Positions 48,274 through 57,329 of a stretch of DNA of 64,000 bases are shown here, piece by piece. The stretch is from NCBI RefSeq assembly GCF_024199005.1, contig NZ_JANATA010000019.1:1-64000 (forward strand), in the 5' to 3' direction. Numbering within the stretch: position 1 is the first letter of the stretch; each line of letters starts with the position of its first letter. This DNA comes from Opacimonas viscosa (lineage in GTDB: Bacteria; Pseudomonadota; Gammaproteobacteria; Enterobacterales; Alteromonadaceae). A model generated the notes under the pieces. That model had not been told where the DNA came from and searched no databases. It was given only the letters and a program-made list of their open reading frames with translations. The position numbers and the translations under genes were made by a program.

Positions 48274-50502
48274 ATGTTACATAAAACCCTAAGAATAGTA
48301 GCTAAATACCTCGTTGGTTCCACACTTGTTAGTAGTCTCATGGTCACCGCTAATGCCCAAGAACTTTCGATTGAGCGAATATTTTCTGCCCCTAGCTTAT
48401 CCGGCAAAGCTCCCAGCCAAGTCAAATTATCTCCAGATGGTCAACGTGTGACCTTTATTCGCGCTAAATTAACCGACAATAATCGCTTTGACCTTTGGGA
48501 ATATAATATTGCATCAGGAGAAGCGCAAATGCTCTTTGATGCCGATGATTTACATAGTGGTGAAGAGGTGCTGTCAGATGAAGAAAAAGCACGTCGTGAA
48601 AGAATGCGGTTATCCGGTTCAGGTATTGTGAGTTATTTTTGGAATAAAGATGGTACTGCACTTTTATTCCCTCTGGCTGGAGATGCCTATTACTTTAAAT
48701 TAGGTGCCAAAAATGCAGTCCGTTTACTCAACACTCCAGAGTTTGAAACTGATTTGAAGTTCTCTCCCAAAGGTAACTATATTTCCTATATCCGTGAGCA
48801 AAACCTTTACATTATGGAGATTGCCACTGGTCGTGAAACAGCCATTACCCAAGAAGGAGGGGACAATATTAAATTTGGTATGGCGGAATTCGTTGCCCAA
48901 GAAGAAATGGGGCGTTTAACCGGCTACTGGTGGGCCCCAGATGAGACTAAAATTGCGCTAACTCGGATTGACGAAACGCCAGTAGATACGATTACCCGCT
49001 CTGAAATTTATGCAGATTCTATTAGTATGATTGAGCAAAAATACCCTAAAGCGGGAACTGACAACGTACTTGTTGAGCTTTTTGTGCATGATCTAGCCTC
49101 ACACAAGATGACACCAGTCGAACTAGGTAAAGAGAAAGATTTCTACTTACCCAGAGTCAATTGGATGCCCAATAGTCAAACCCTCACCTATCAGTGGCAA
49201 AGTCGGGACCAACAAACACTGGAATTACGCGCTGTTGACATCCAGACTCAACAACAACGTGTCTTGGTAAGAGAGACATCACCAACATGGATCAACTTAC
49301 ATAACGACCTACGCTTTATTGATAACGGTCAATCTTTTATTTGGGCGTCTGAGAGAGATGGTTATAAACACCTTTATTTATACAAGAGTTCTGGTGAATT
49401 AGTTAAACAACTGACGACGGGCACCTGGGTCGTCACTAGTATTGATGCAGTTGATGAAAAGAACCAAACCTTATACTTTTCTGGACGTAAAGACACCCCG
49501 ATTGAATCCCATTTATATGCATTGAATATGCTCACGGGTGACAGCCAAAGAATTACTCCGCTAGGACAATTTAATGCAGTAAAATTCAGTCGTGATGCAT
49601 CCATTTTTGCTAATAGTTTTTCTAGCATTAATACCCCTACACAAACAGGTTTGTATTCATCTAAAGGTGAGTTTATTACCTGGTTAGCAGAAAATGCTTT
49701 GGATGAATCCCATCCACTCTCCGCATACTATGACACCTGGGTTACTCCTGAATTTGGTACGTTAGCGGCATCAGATGGGACACAACTTCATTATCGTTTG
49801 TATAAACCCACAAATATCACTGGCAAGCACCCTGTTATTGTTTACCATTATGGTGGACCCATCGCCCAAGTTGTGACGAATCGTTGGGGAGGTGACCGTG
49901 GTTTAATGTTCCAGTACTGGGCACAACAAGGTTATGTTGTATTTAGTATTGATAATCGGGGCTCAAATTACCGGGGGAAAGCATTTGAGGATCCGATTTA
50001 TCAAGCCATGGGTTCTGTTGAGGTAGAAGACCAAGTTACTGGGGTAAAATTTTTACGCACTCTTCCTTATGTGGATAAGAACAAGATTGGTGTATATGGC
50101 CACAGCTACGGCGGTTATATGACATTAATGTCCATGTTTAAAGCGCCTGAGTATTATGCTGCGGGAGTTTCTGGCGCCCCCGTTACAGAGTGGCGTTTAT
50201 ACGATACCCATTACACAGAGCGTTACATGGGAGACCCTCGTAAAGTACCAGAAGCTTATGATGCTGCATCTGTATTTCCTTATGCTAAAGACTTGCAAGG
50301 TGAACTCTTAATTTTACATGGTATGGCCGATGATAACGTACTATTTACCCATGCCACTAAGTTGTATAAACATATGCAAGACAATGCAATTTTATTTTCC
50401 GCGATGGACTATCCTGGCAAGAAGCACAGTATTCGTGGTAAAAATACTCGCATCCATATGTATAAAACTATCACCAAGCATTTCAACACACATTTGAAAT
50501 AA
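48274..50502 (+). CDS. S9 family dipeptidyl-peptidase-like serine protease
   Basis: A 742-residue exported peptidase of the DPP IV type. It has a signal peptide (about 1-29, ending VTANA), a propeller domain (about 30-490) and an alpha/beta-hydrolase domain. The catalytic serine is in GVYGHSYGGYMTLMSM near 613, with the histidine in YPGKKHSIRGKN near the end. The EEMGR-like helix (here QEEMGRLTGYWW) is the DPP IV substrate N-terminus clamp. It removes X-Pro or X-Ala dipeptides from peptides in the periplasm. GGAAG precedes the start. Confidence 0.92.
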   Translation: MLHKTLRIVAKYLVGSTLVSSLMVTANAQELSIERIFSAPSLSGKAPSQVKLSPDGQRVTFIRAKLTDNNRFDLWEYNIASGEAQMLFDADDLHSGEEVLSDEEKARRERMRLSGSGIVSYFWNKDGTALLFPLAGDAYYFKLGAKNAVRLLNTPEFETDLKFSPKGNYISYIREQNLYIMEIATGRETAITQEGGDNIKFGMAEFVAQEEMGRLTGYWWAPDETKIALTRIDETPVDTITRSEIYADSISMIEQKYPKAGTDNVLVELFVHDLASHKMTPVELGKEKDFYLPRVNWMPNSQTLTYQWQSRDQQTLELRAVDIQTQQQRVLVRETSPTWINLHNDLRFIDNGQSFIWASERDGYKHLYLYKSSGELVKQLTTGTWVVTSIDAVDEKNQTLYFSGRKDTPIESHLYALNMLTGDSQRITPLGQFNAVKFSRDASIFANSFSSINTPTQTGLYSSKGEFITWLAENALDESHPLSAYYDTWVTPEFGTLAASDGTQLHYRLYKPTNITGKHPVIVYHYGGPIAQVVTNRWGGDRGLMFQYWAQQGYVVFSIDNRGSNYRGKAFEDPIYQAMGSVEVEDQVTGVKFLRTLPYVDKNKIGVYGHSYGGYMTLMSMFKAPEYYAAGVSGAPVTEWRLYDTHYTERYMGDPRKVPEAYDAASVFPYAKDLQGELLILHGMADDNVLFTHATKLYKHMQDNAILFSAMDYPGKKHSIRGKNTRIHMYKTITKHFNTHLK

Positions 50503-50529
50503 TTGTTTCTTGTAAAAAAAGGATATCAT

Positions 50530-51459
50530 GTGTTAAAAAATACTGCGTTTACTCTTTCGATATTTATTGTTGTTGCATTAGCTCTTAGCTTCCCAGAACT
50601 ATTTTTAACTGTTGGAGACTATAAATTAACAGGCCTTATTGTCCCATTATTGATGATTATCATGTTTGGCATGGGGACTTCTGTTGGCGTTGATGATTTT
50701 GTTCGAGTCGCTAAAATGCCCAAAGGTGTTTCTGTTGGTTTGATTTGTCAGTTTACCATTATGCCATTTATCGGTATGAGCTTAGCCTTAATCTCTGGAC
50801 TACCACCAGAAATCGCTGCGGGGATCATCCTAGTGGGCTGCTCTCCAGGCGGTTTAGCGTCTAATGTAATGGCATATATATCAGGAGCAAACTTAGCTCT
50901 TTCCTTGACCTTAACTGCCTTTTCCACTTTGCTCGCACCTTTTTTAACCCCGCTGTTAATGTCTTGGTTAGCAGGTGAATATATTCCGATTGATGCCGTT
51001 GCCATGTTTTGGAGTATTACCAAAATAGTCATCTTACCCGTACTAGCAGGGCTCTTATTTAATCATTTCTTGCACGGTAAATTTCCATTAATTGACAAAG
51101 GAATGCCCTACGTTTCTATGGTGGGGATTGTTGTCATTATTACGATTATCACGGCAGCTGGCAGAGATAACCTTTTAAGCATTGGATTTACCCTCATTGG
51201 ATTGGTTTTCTTACAAAACATCCTAGGTTTAATCTTGGGCTACGGTGTAGCCAAGTTAGTAAAAATGGAAGAAGCTGATGCTCGGGCTATCGCATTTGAA
51301 GTAGGTATGCAGAATTCTGGATTAGCGTCAGGTATTGCAGTAGAAATGGGTAAAGTAGCAAGCATGGGAATTGCGCCTGCGATCTTTGGTCCAGTGATGA
51401 ATATAAACGGCTCTATACTCGCATCTTTTTGGCGCAAAACAGCTAAAAGTAACGTGTAA
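50530..51459 (+). CDS. Bile-acid:sodium symporter family transporter
   Basis: A 309-residue inner-membrane protein of the BASS/ASBT superfamily with about nine or ten helices. GCSPGGLASNVMAYISGANL and FEVGMQNSGLASGIAVEM are the two sodium-binding regions of the fold. The natural substrate in marine bacteria is unknown; small organic acids are plausible. A GTG start at 50530 with AAAGGA upstream is preferred over a TTG at 50503. It is 27 bases after the peptidase gene, likely in one transcript. Confidence 0.85.
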   Translation: MLKNTAFTLSIFIVVALALSFPELFLTVGDYKLTGLIVPLLMIIMFGMGTSVGVDDFVRVAKMPKGVSVGLICQFTIMPFIGMSLALISGLPPEIAAGIILVGCSPGGLASNVMAYISGANLALSLTLTAFSTLLAPFLTPLLMSWLAGEYIPIDAVAMFWSITKIVILPVLAGLLFNHFLHGKFPLIDKGMPYVSMVGIVVIITIITAAGRDNLLSIGFTLIGLVFLQNILGLILGYGVAKLVKMEEADARAIAFEVGMQNSGLASGIAVEMGKVASMGIAPAIFGPVMNINGSILASFWRKTAKSNV

Positions 51460-51484
51460 TGAAGGGTACCTACTTATCAAGGAA

Positions 51485-51512
51485 AAAATTCCCACTTAAT
51501 CGTGGGAATTTT
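51485..51512 (-). terminator. Terminator of the lyase operon, overlapping the stop codon
   Basis: AAAATTCCCAC (51485-51495) and GTGGGAATTTT (51502-51512) pair over 11 bases, with the lyase stop codon in the loop. On the minus strand the stem is followed by a T-run of six, so the hairpin ends the lyase transcript. It could also act for the symporter gene. Confidence 0.8.
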
Positions 51513-53028
51513 CTAGCTCATAAAAAGTGACTTGAAAGAAATCTCCTTGGGCCCCAGTATTGTTGCCTGTATAAGCCCCCGCTTTGAAATACATCCATTC
51601 ACCTTGAACATCATAGCCACTATTTAAAGCATCCATATCAATCGATTGATGGCCGACAATCGGTGCCGATAATCCACCTTTTCTTATGAGTACATCGATA
51701 CGAGCATCTTGTTGAATAATCTCATAACTAAAGACCTCATTTAAGGCGATACCAATAGTCGGTGCTGAGGTAAAATTAGGCTGGTTATTTTGGTTGGTGT
51801 ATTCAGGTCCATAAACCATCCGGATGGTATCATCTCCACCATTTATTTCATGGGCAAAATAGATATAACCCAAATCATGGCCTGGGCGCTTGCGATAGTA
51901 CAATCGAATGGGTTCATCATCACCAGCATGTATTTGCCCAATGATAACACGACCAATTTGATAATTTTCACCCGCTTCTACTACGCGATTCACCGCCAAT
52001 GTCGCTGACAGATGACCACCTACTCCACCAACTGGATTAGTCGGTTCAGGTTGATAACCCAACACCCAATTATTCAAATTCGGACCTTGGGTACTAATAC
52101 TCGTGTTACCTCGGCGTAACATCTCGCGCAACTCAGTCCTTGCATAGCTGGTATTGGTTGATGTTTTGGGCGCGTATATAGGTGCTTTAAAAACCATCCC
52201 ACCATCAGCACCTGTATAGAAGAAGTCATTAGTAAAGCCTGCAGCTAACTCCCGTTCTTGGATCCGGTCAGACCGTCCATTATTGTCGTTGTCTTCAGGG
52301 TTATCCAAGCCCCAGGTCAATAAATCAAAATTCCCACTTGGCGGTACATTAGGATCTAAGCCCAACGTACTGAGTACAAATTCAGTACTCACTTGCTGAC
52401 GCGCTCCGGAAAGATCACAACCAAAAATGAATACCTCTCTAATACCAGCATCGGTACCAGAATTAAAATTTGTGGTTAATTTTAAATGGCGTAAGTTGGT
52501 CGCAGTAATCGACTGTGACTCTGGCAGGTCTGTAGTACCCGTAGTTTGTAAACCTGTAGCGATGTCATAAAAAGCATTCCCAGAAACAGAACCCGATAAA
52601 TCATAACGATAAGGTGCACTTTGCCCATCTTGCCAAGCAATACGAACTTCTTTGACCTGATAAATGCTCCCCAGATCAATGGTAATATTGGCTTGGGTTG
52701 TTGAAGACAACCAAAAGGTGTCTAAATCATTATCAATCACTCGCGTTGGGGTATTTGCTGTTGCCGTGTCACCATTACCAGTAACACTTTGCGCGACAAT
52801 TAATTGGTTTGCTGAGCAAGATCCCTCTGGGGCGACCTCTGTAGCTGGGGTTGTTGGAGAAGTCGGCGTTGTCGGAGTTGGCGGTGTTATCGACCCTTGA
52901 TTGGATGAATATCCACCACCACAAGCACCTAGCATGAAAGATGACAATATACTCACACACAGTAGTTTAGCAGAGTGCTGATTGATAGATGTCTTATTAA
53001 CTTGGCACACGATAGGTTTATTCATCAT
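51496..53028 (-). CDS. Lipoprotein alginate lyase, PL7 with F5/8 type C domain
   Basis: A 510-residue lipoprotein with lipobox LGAC (Cys36), a Thr/Pro linker (about 47-66), an F5/8 type C (CBM32-like) domain (about 70-205) and a PL7 catalytic domain (about 225-508). PL7 marks are RTELR (297-301), QIH (365-367) and YFKAGAY (480-486). PL7 lyases cleave alginate by beta-elimination; the QIH form usually favours guluronate-containing blocks. The usual YFKAG-x-Y-N-Q continues here as TGN. It overlaps the preceding lyase gene by 11 bases. A surface anchor is likely but inferred. Confidence 0.92.
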   Translation of the reverse strand: MMNKPIVCQVNKTSINQHSAKLLCVSILSSFMLGACGGGYSSNQGSITPPTPTTPTSPTTPATEVAPEGSCSANQLIVAQSVTGNGDTATANTPTRVIDNDLDTFWLSSTTQANITIDLGSIYQVKEVRIAWQDGQSAPYRYDLSGSVSGNAFYDIATGLQTTGTTDLPESQSITATNLRHLKLTTNFNSGTDAGIREVFIFGCDLSGARQQVSTEFVLSTLGLDPNVPPSGNFDLLTWGLDNPEDNDNNGRSDRIQERELAAGFTNDFFYTGADGGMVFKAPIYAPKTSTNTSYARTELREMLRRGNTSISTQGPNLNNWVLGYQPEPTNPVGGVGGHLSATLAVNRVVEAGENYQIGRVIIGQIHAGDDEPIRLYYRKRPGHDLGYIYFAHEINGGDDTIRMVYGPEYTNQNNQPNFTSAPTIGIALNEVFSYEIIQQDARIDVLIRKGGLSAPIVGHQSIDMDALNSGYDVQGEWMYFKAGAYTGNNTGAQGDFFQVTFYELENSHD

Positions 53029-54025
53029 CGTATCCTTTATGAGAATTTTTTAGGTGATAGAAGGTTGCTTGAACATAATCATTTTCATCACCTGTGTTGT
53101 TTTGATTATAGACACCCGCTTTAAAATACATGTATTGGTTAGATATATGATAACCACTGTCACTCATATCGACGTGTTTAGTAATATTTTCATGCCCCTC
53201 GCGAATAATCGTAACGTACAAATCGTCCTTTTCCACTGTAATTTTATAACTGAACTTTTCACCCAAAGGAATTCCATTTTCAGGGGCTTTAGCGGTATGA
53301 GAACGACTGCCGATAATGTTATACCACACGTCATCAGCACCGTTTATCTCATGCGCAAAATATAACGTGCCTAAATCGTTTTGCGGTAGTTTCCGATAGT
53401 ACAAACGGATAGGTTCGTCTTTTATCGCATGAATTTGCCCAATAATAACCCGACCTACTTTTTTTTCATCTCCGGTTGTAGAGACTCGGTTAACCGCTAG
53501 CGTTGCTTCTAATGAACCATCTACCCCACCTGCTTTTTTCTGTCCAGAAAAATGCATGGAACCAAATACCCAATTGTTTTTGTTCACACCTTGGACCTTC
53601 ACTCGGGTATCGCCACGGCGAAGCATTTCGCGCAGCTCAGTTCTCACATATTTGGTATTTTTTGATGTAGTCGCACCATAGTTCGGCGATAAAAAGACCA
53701 TTCCCCCATCATCTGCAGTGTAAAATAATGGACTTAAAGTAAATCCTTTGTCCAAAAACTGTTCCGGAATAATATCAGCTTTATCATCTTTGTTAGTATC
53801 GACAGGCAAAGTTAAATACCAATCCAACAAATCAAAGTTTTTTCCTGGAGGAAGACTAGGATCTAACACAAATGGTTGACCAAGAAGCTGACCACTTGGT
53901 AAATCTGCATGAGGATGTTCCTTTACCGCTGCTAACACTGTCGCTGGTATTAAAGAGGCCAGGATTAAAAAGAAGACAACCGACTTTTTAACAATTGTTA
54001 CACACAATACACGTATACTTAACAT
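53018..54025 (-). CDS. Secreted or periplasmic alginate lyase, PL7
   Basis: A 335-residue single-domain PL7 lyase with a signal peptide (about 1-33, ending TVLAA). RTELR (128-132), QIH (197-199) and the full YFKAGVYNQ (300-308) are present. QIH suggests a preference for guluronate-containing blocks. No lipobox is seen, so it should be periplasmic or secreted, complementing the lipoprotein lyase encoded next. The ATG at 54025 has GAGAAG just upstream; a GTG at 54052 is in frame but lacks one. It is first in the lyase operon. Confidence 0.92.
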   Translation of the reverse strand: MLSIRVLCVTIVKKSVVFFLILASLIPATVLAAVKEHPHADLPSGQLLGQPFVLDPSLPPGKNFDLLDWYLTLPVDTNKDDKADIIPEQFLDKGFTLSPLFYTADDGGMVFLSPNYGATTSKNTKYVRTELREMLRRGDTRVKVQGVNKNNWVFGSMHFSGQKKAGGVDGSLEATLAVNRVSTTGDEKKVGRVIIGQIHAIKDEPIRLYYRKLPQNDLGTLYFAHEINGADDVWYNIIGSRSHTAKAPENGIPLGEKFSYKITVEKDDLYVTIIREGHENITKHVDMSDSGYHISNQYMYFKAGVYNQNNTGDENDYVQATFYHLKNSHKGYDDE

Positions 54026-54053
54026 AAAACTTCTCAAAAATTTATTGACCACT

Positions 54054-54079
54054 AAAACATATCACTAAATCTATGTTTT
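54054..54079 (-). repeat. Inverted repeat before the lyase operon
   Basis: AAAACATA (54054-54061) and TATGTTTT (54072-54079) flank a 10-base loop, about 29 to 54 bases before the lyase start. It may be an operator or a leader hairpin. Confidence 0.4.
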
Positions 54080-54095
54080 GGTAAGTGTTTTGTTA

Positions 54096-54133
54096 AAATT
54101 GGTTATACTTAAAATTTATTTGGTTAACAAAAT
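54096..54133. promoter_or_regulatory. Candidate operator pair in the divergent lyase/receptor control region
   Basis: TTGGTTA occurs twice, at 54100-54106 and 54120-54126, 20 bases apart. The second copy lies in TTTGGTTAACAAAA, which is near-palindromic and ends just before the receptor's -35 box. TTGGT half-sites are typical of FadR-type GntR proteins such as UxuR/ExuR, and such a regulator is encoded at 59953-60684. Assignment is inference. Confidence 0.35.
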
Positions 54134-54134
54134 C

Positions 54135-54163
54135 TTGACATCTTGTCAGTAAATTGTTTTTAT
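54135..54163 (+). promoter_or_regulatory. Promoter of the first TonB-dependent receptor
   Basis: A consensus -35 TTGACA (54135-54140), a 17-base spacer and a weak -10 TTTTAT (54158-54163), 36 bases before the receptor ATG. Confidence 0.5.
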
Positions 54164-54199
54164 GGTTGTAAGATCATAACAAAAACACGGAAATGTGGA

Positions 54200-57100
54200 A
54201 TGCATATAAAAACCCAACCCAAAACGTTAGCGGTATCTATAAAACGTTCTTTTATTAATCCTTTGTTACTCACAAGTGTTGTTGGTATGGGAGCATTAAG
54301 TGCCCCCAGTTTCGCGCAGCAAGAAGACGCTTCTGCACAAAAGAAAGACCCTGTAGAAGTTATTGAGGTACAAGGTGTACGAAGAACAATACAAGATGCT
54401 ATCTCATTAAAAAAAGAATCAACATCGATTGTTGACGGTATGACGGCAAGTGACATTGGTGAATTACCAGCGCTGTCTATTGGTGAAGCTTTGGAGTCTC
54501 TAACCGGTGCTTCTTCACACACTGAACAAGGTGGTGCAACTGAAATTTCGATTCGAGGCTTAGGACCTTTTTTAGGTAGTACCGTATTTAATGGACGCGA
54601 AGCGGCCAACGGTAGTGGTGACCGTTCAGTCAATTTCTCTCAATTCCCTTCTGAATTATTTAGCAAAATTGCTATTTATAAAACACAAGAAGCTAGTCTA
54701 ATTGAAGGTGGTGTATCCGGACAAATTCATTTAGATACAGTAAAACCCTTAGACTTCGGTAAGCAACGTTTCCAAGCTGAAATAAAAGGTAATTACAATC
54801 CTGCCACTAAAGATATTGTCGATCCTGCTAGAGATTTTGGTACGCGTTTAACCGCTAGTTATATTGATCAGTTTAACTCTGACAAGTTGGGTGAAATTGG
54901 CATTTCTATCGGTGTACAACAAGATCTCAAAACCAACCCTGAGCAAGAAGCTCGCTCGACCAGTGGATGGAGAGATTGTGCCAACGATCCTTCACGTTCT
55001 GGTGGTGTTTATGCCAGCAGTAACTGTGATTCTGGTTCCGGTGATTTGGTGATGGAGGTTGATCCAGCGACAGGCCAAGCACCAGATGCTGACGTTCCAT
55101 TCTTATTCGCACCTAGTTCACGCTCGTATCGTCAAAATATGACTGATGATGATCGTGAAGCAGTATTCGCAGCCATCCAATGGCGCCCGACTAACCGTTT
55201 AGAAATTAACATGGACGGGCAATACTCTGATCGCGTATTCACTGAAATAAGAAATGATTTGGTCTTTGCTGAAAACCGCCGTATTAATTCACCGTTAGTG
55301 TCTCCTGATGACAAACTACCTGGTAACTTAGTCGTTTCAGAAAGTGGTGCAGTACAAAGTTTCACCAATGAACAACGGATTGAAATCCATAGTATTTTCC
55401 AAGAGCGTTTAGAAGAATATACCGGCGGTGGTGTTTCTTTCGCTTATGACGTCAGTGACGTATTTAAACTAAGTGGAGATTATTCAGTTTCTAAAACTGA
55501 ACGCCGCGAAAATATCATTCAAACACGTTTGCAATCTGAAGAGCGCGACATTTATGGCAATGCTGTTCCTGGTGCAGAAAATAGCGGACGTGTTTTGACT
55601 AGAACAGATATTGCTCAAAACGGCTCTGAAATCCCTATCTTTACTGTGCAAAACTTTGACGTTAACCATCACGAGTTATTCGCTGATAGTGCACGAACTA
55701 GAGCAGACTTAAATCAATTTAGAAATAATAAAATCACAGCTTTTAGACTCGATGGTGAATATTTACCTGATTCGGAATCTATTTCTATGATTAAAGCAGG
55801 TGTTCGCTTATCAGAGCTTGAATACGATAGCGTGCCTCGAGTAAGAGATGAGTACACTTTTGACAAATCGGCGATAGCTAACGCTTCAAACACTTGTAAA
55901 AATGATGTTTTCCCAGAATCTGGTTTCCTCAGTAGTGTCTCTGGTGGACAAGCCCTGATTACTAATGTCGACAGCGATGGCAATGTTATCGCTCAAGGTA
56001 CAGGTAATACTTGGGCGACATTTGACCCGTTATGTTTGGCTAGTACTTTGTTAGGCAGTGATATTGCTATTCCTGCGCCTGAGCAAACCATTGCTTCAGT
56101 CGACGTCCAAGAAAATACTACAGCCGCTTACATTCAAGCGAACTACGACACTATGCTGGGTGAGTATCCTATCCGAGGTAATTTTGGTGTGCGTTATGTC
56201 AACACTGAAGTGACATCCACTTCTTTAAGAGGAGATTTGGTCGCTGTTTATAACGAAGTAGATGACACACTAGTGGATATTGTTGAAGAAGGTGAGTTAT
56301 CTCCTGTTTCTGCAGTCGGAGAATATACCGAATTACTGCCTAGCGTGAATCTAGTTATGGAACTCAACGATGATGTGCAGCTACGTGCCGCAGTATATAA
56401 AGCATTATCTCGACCTGACCCATCTGATTTAGGCTATGGCCGTGATTTTGCAGGCTTAAGCGAAAGTAGTGATGGCGTATCTTTGGATGATGCGGTTGGT
56501 TTAGCTAGTGCTAATGGTAACCCTTTTACTAAGCCAATGACCTCTGTCAATTATGATGTCGCAGTAGAATGGTATCCCAACGCTGATACTGTTTTAGCAC
56601 TAGGTGCATACATCAAAAAGTTTAAAGGTGGATTTGAGAACTCATCGCAAATCGAAACCTTTAGAGTAGATAATGTTGATGTCGATACGGTTGTAACAAC
56701 GCAAAACGTTGTGGATGACACAAGTACTATTAAAGGTATAGAACTTACTGCAACTCACGCATTTAGTTACCTGGATAATGAGTTCTTCCAAAATACCGGT
56801 TTTAAAGTTAGTTATAACTACGCTGATTCGGATTTTGAGTTTGAGGATGCACAATTTGGTGCTTCAAACTTCTTTGATGGTGAAGAGTTAATTCAGAGAC
56901 AGGGGATCGTGAGCCCAGCGGATATTTTTGGTTTCTCAGAACATGTTTTGTCTAGTCAACTTTATTACCAAAAAGATGGGTTTAGCGCATCTATTAACTA
57001 CAAGTATCGCAGTGAGTATTTCCAACAGTATATTAGTACTCCAGGGAACTTACGTTTCATCGATGATAAAGAGGTCTATGAATTTAAAGCCTCATATCGC

Positions 57101-57244
57101 ATTGACAGAAACTGGAAAATGTCAGTGTCTGCACTAAATATCTTTGATGACCCAAAACGTCAGTTTAACCCAACTCGTGATAATTTTGCAGAAATCAACG
57201 TATATGGTCCGCGCCTCTTTGCTGGTATTCAGTACAGAATGTAA
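54200..57244 (+). CDS. TonB-dependent receptor, probably for alginate oligosaccharides
   Basis: A 1014-residue outer-membrane receptor of the large TonB-Xanth-Caul type. It has a signal peptide (about 1-39), a possible TonB box (VEVIEVQGVR), a plug domain (TIQDAISLKKEST through about 190) and a long beta barrel. The last residues are FAGIQYRM, ending in Met, where the usual end is Phe. The ATG at 54200 has GGAAA upstream; a longer frame from 54143 is rejected. It is divergent from two alginate lyases and followed by a glycan-binding-like lipoprotein, so alginate import is the likely role. Confidence 0.9.
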   Translation: MHIKTQPKTLAVSIKRSFINPLLLTSVVGMGALSAPSFAQQEDASAQKKDPVEVIEVQGVRRTIQDAISLKKESTSIVDGMTASDIGELPALSIGEALESLTGASSHTEQGGATEISIRGLGPFLGSTVFNGREAANGSGDRSVNFSQFPSELFSKIAIYKTQEASLIEGGVSGQIHLDTVKPLDFGKQRFQAEIKGNYNPATKDIVDPARDFGTRLTASYIDQFNSDKLGEIGISIGVQQDLKTNPEQEARSTSGWRDCANDPSRSGGVYASSNCDSGSGDLVMEVDPATGQAPDADVPFLFAPSSRSYRQNMTDDDREAVFAAIQWRPTNRLEINMDGQYSDRVFTEIRNDLVFAENRRINSPLVSPDDKLPGNLVVSESGAVQSFTNEQRIEIHSIFQERLEEYTGGGVSFAYDVSDVFKLSGDYSVSKTERRENIIQTRLQSEERDIYGNAVPGAENSGRVLTRTDIAQNGSEIPIFTVQNFDVNHHELFADSARTRADLNQFRNNKITAFRLDGEYLPDSESISMIKAGVRLSELEYDSVPRVRDEYTFDKSAIANASNTCKNDVFPESGFLSSVSGGQALITNVDSDGNVIAQGTGNTWATFDPLCLASTLLGSDIAIPAPEQTIASVDVQENTTAAYIQANYDTMLGEYPIRGNFGVRYVNTEVTSTSLRGDLVAVYNEVDDTLVDIVEEGELSPVSAVGEYTELLPSVNLVMELNDDVQLRAAVYKALSRPDPSDLGYGRDFAGLSESSDGVSLDDAVGLASANGNPFTKPMTSVNYDVAVEWYPNADTVLALGAYIKKFKGGFENSSQIETFRVDNVDVDTVVTTQNVVDDTSTIKGIELTATHAFSYLDNEFFQNTGFKVSYNYADSDFEFEDAQFGASNFFDGEELIQRQGIVSPADIFGFSEHVLSSQLYYQKDGFSASINYKYRSEYFQQYISTPGNLRFIDDKEVYEFKASYRIDRNWKMSVSALNIFDDPKRQFNPTRDNFAEINVYGPRLFAGIQYRM

Positions 57245-57274
57245 TTAGCAGGATTAACTATAACCCTTTGAATG

Positions 57275-57292
57275 TTGCCAATGATTTGGCAA
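57275..57292 (+). repeat. Hairpin between receptor and lipoprotein genes
   Basis: TTGCCAA (57275-57281) and TTGGCAA (57286-57292) with a 4-base loop. It has no T-run. It may be a processing or stability element setting different levels of the two products. Confidence 0.4.
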
Positions 57293-57329
57293 AGATAAAA
57301 ATTAACTTAAAATAAAAAGGTAAAGGATA

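Noticed and set aside
52820-52890. Repetitive stretch in the lipoprotein lyase gene, considered as a short tandem repeat
   Set aside because: It encodes the Thr/Pro linker and is explained by the protein.
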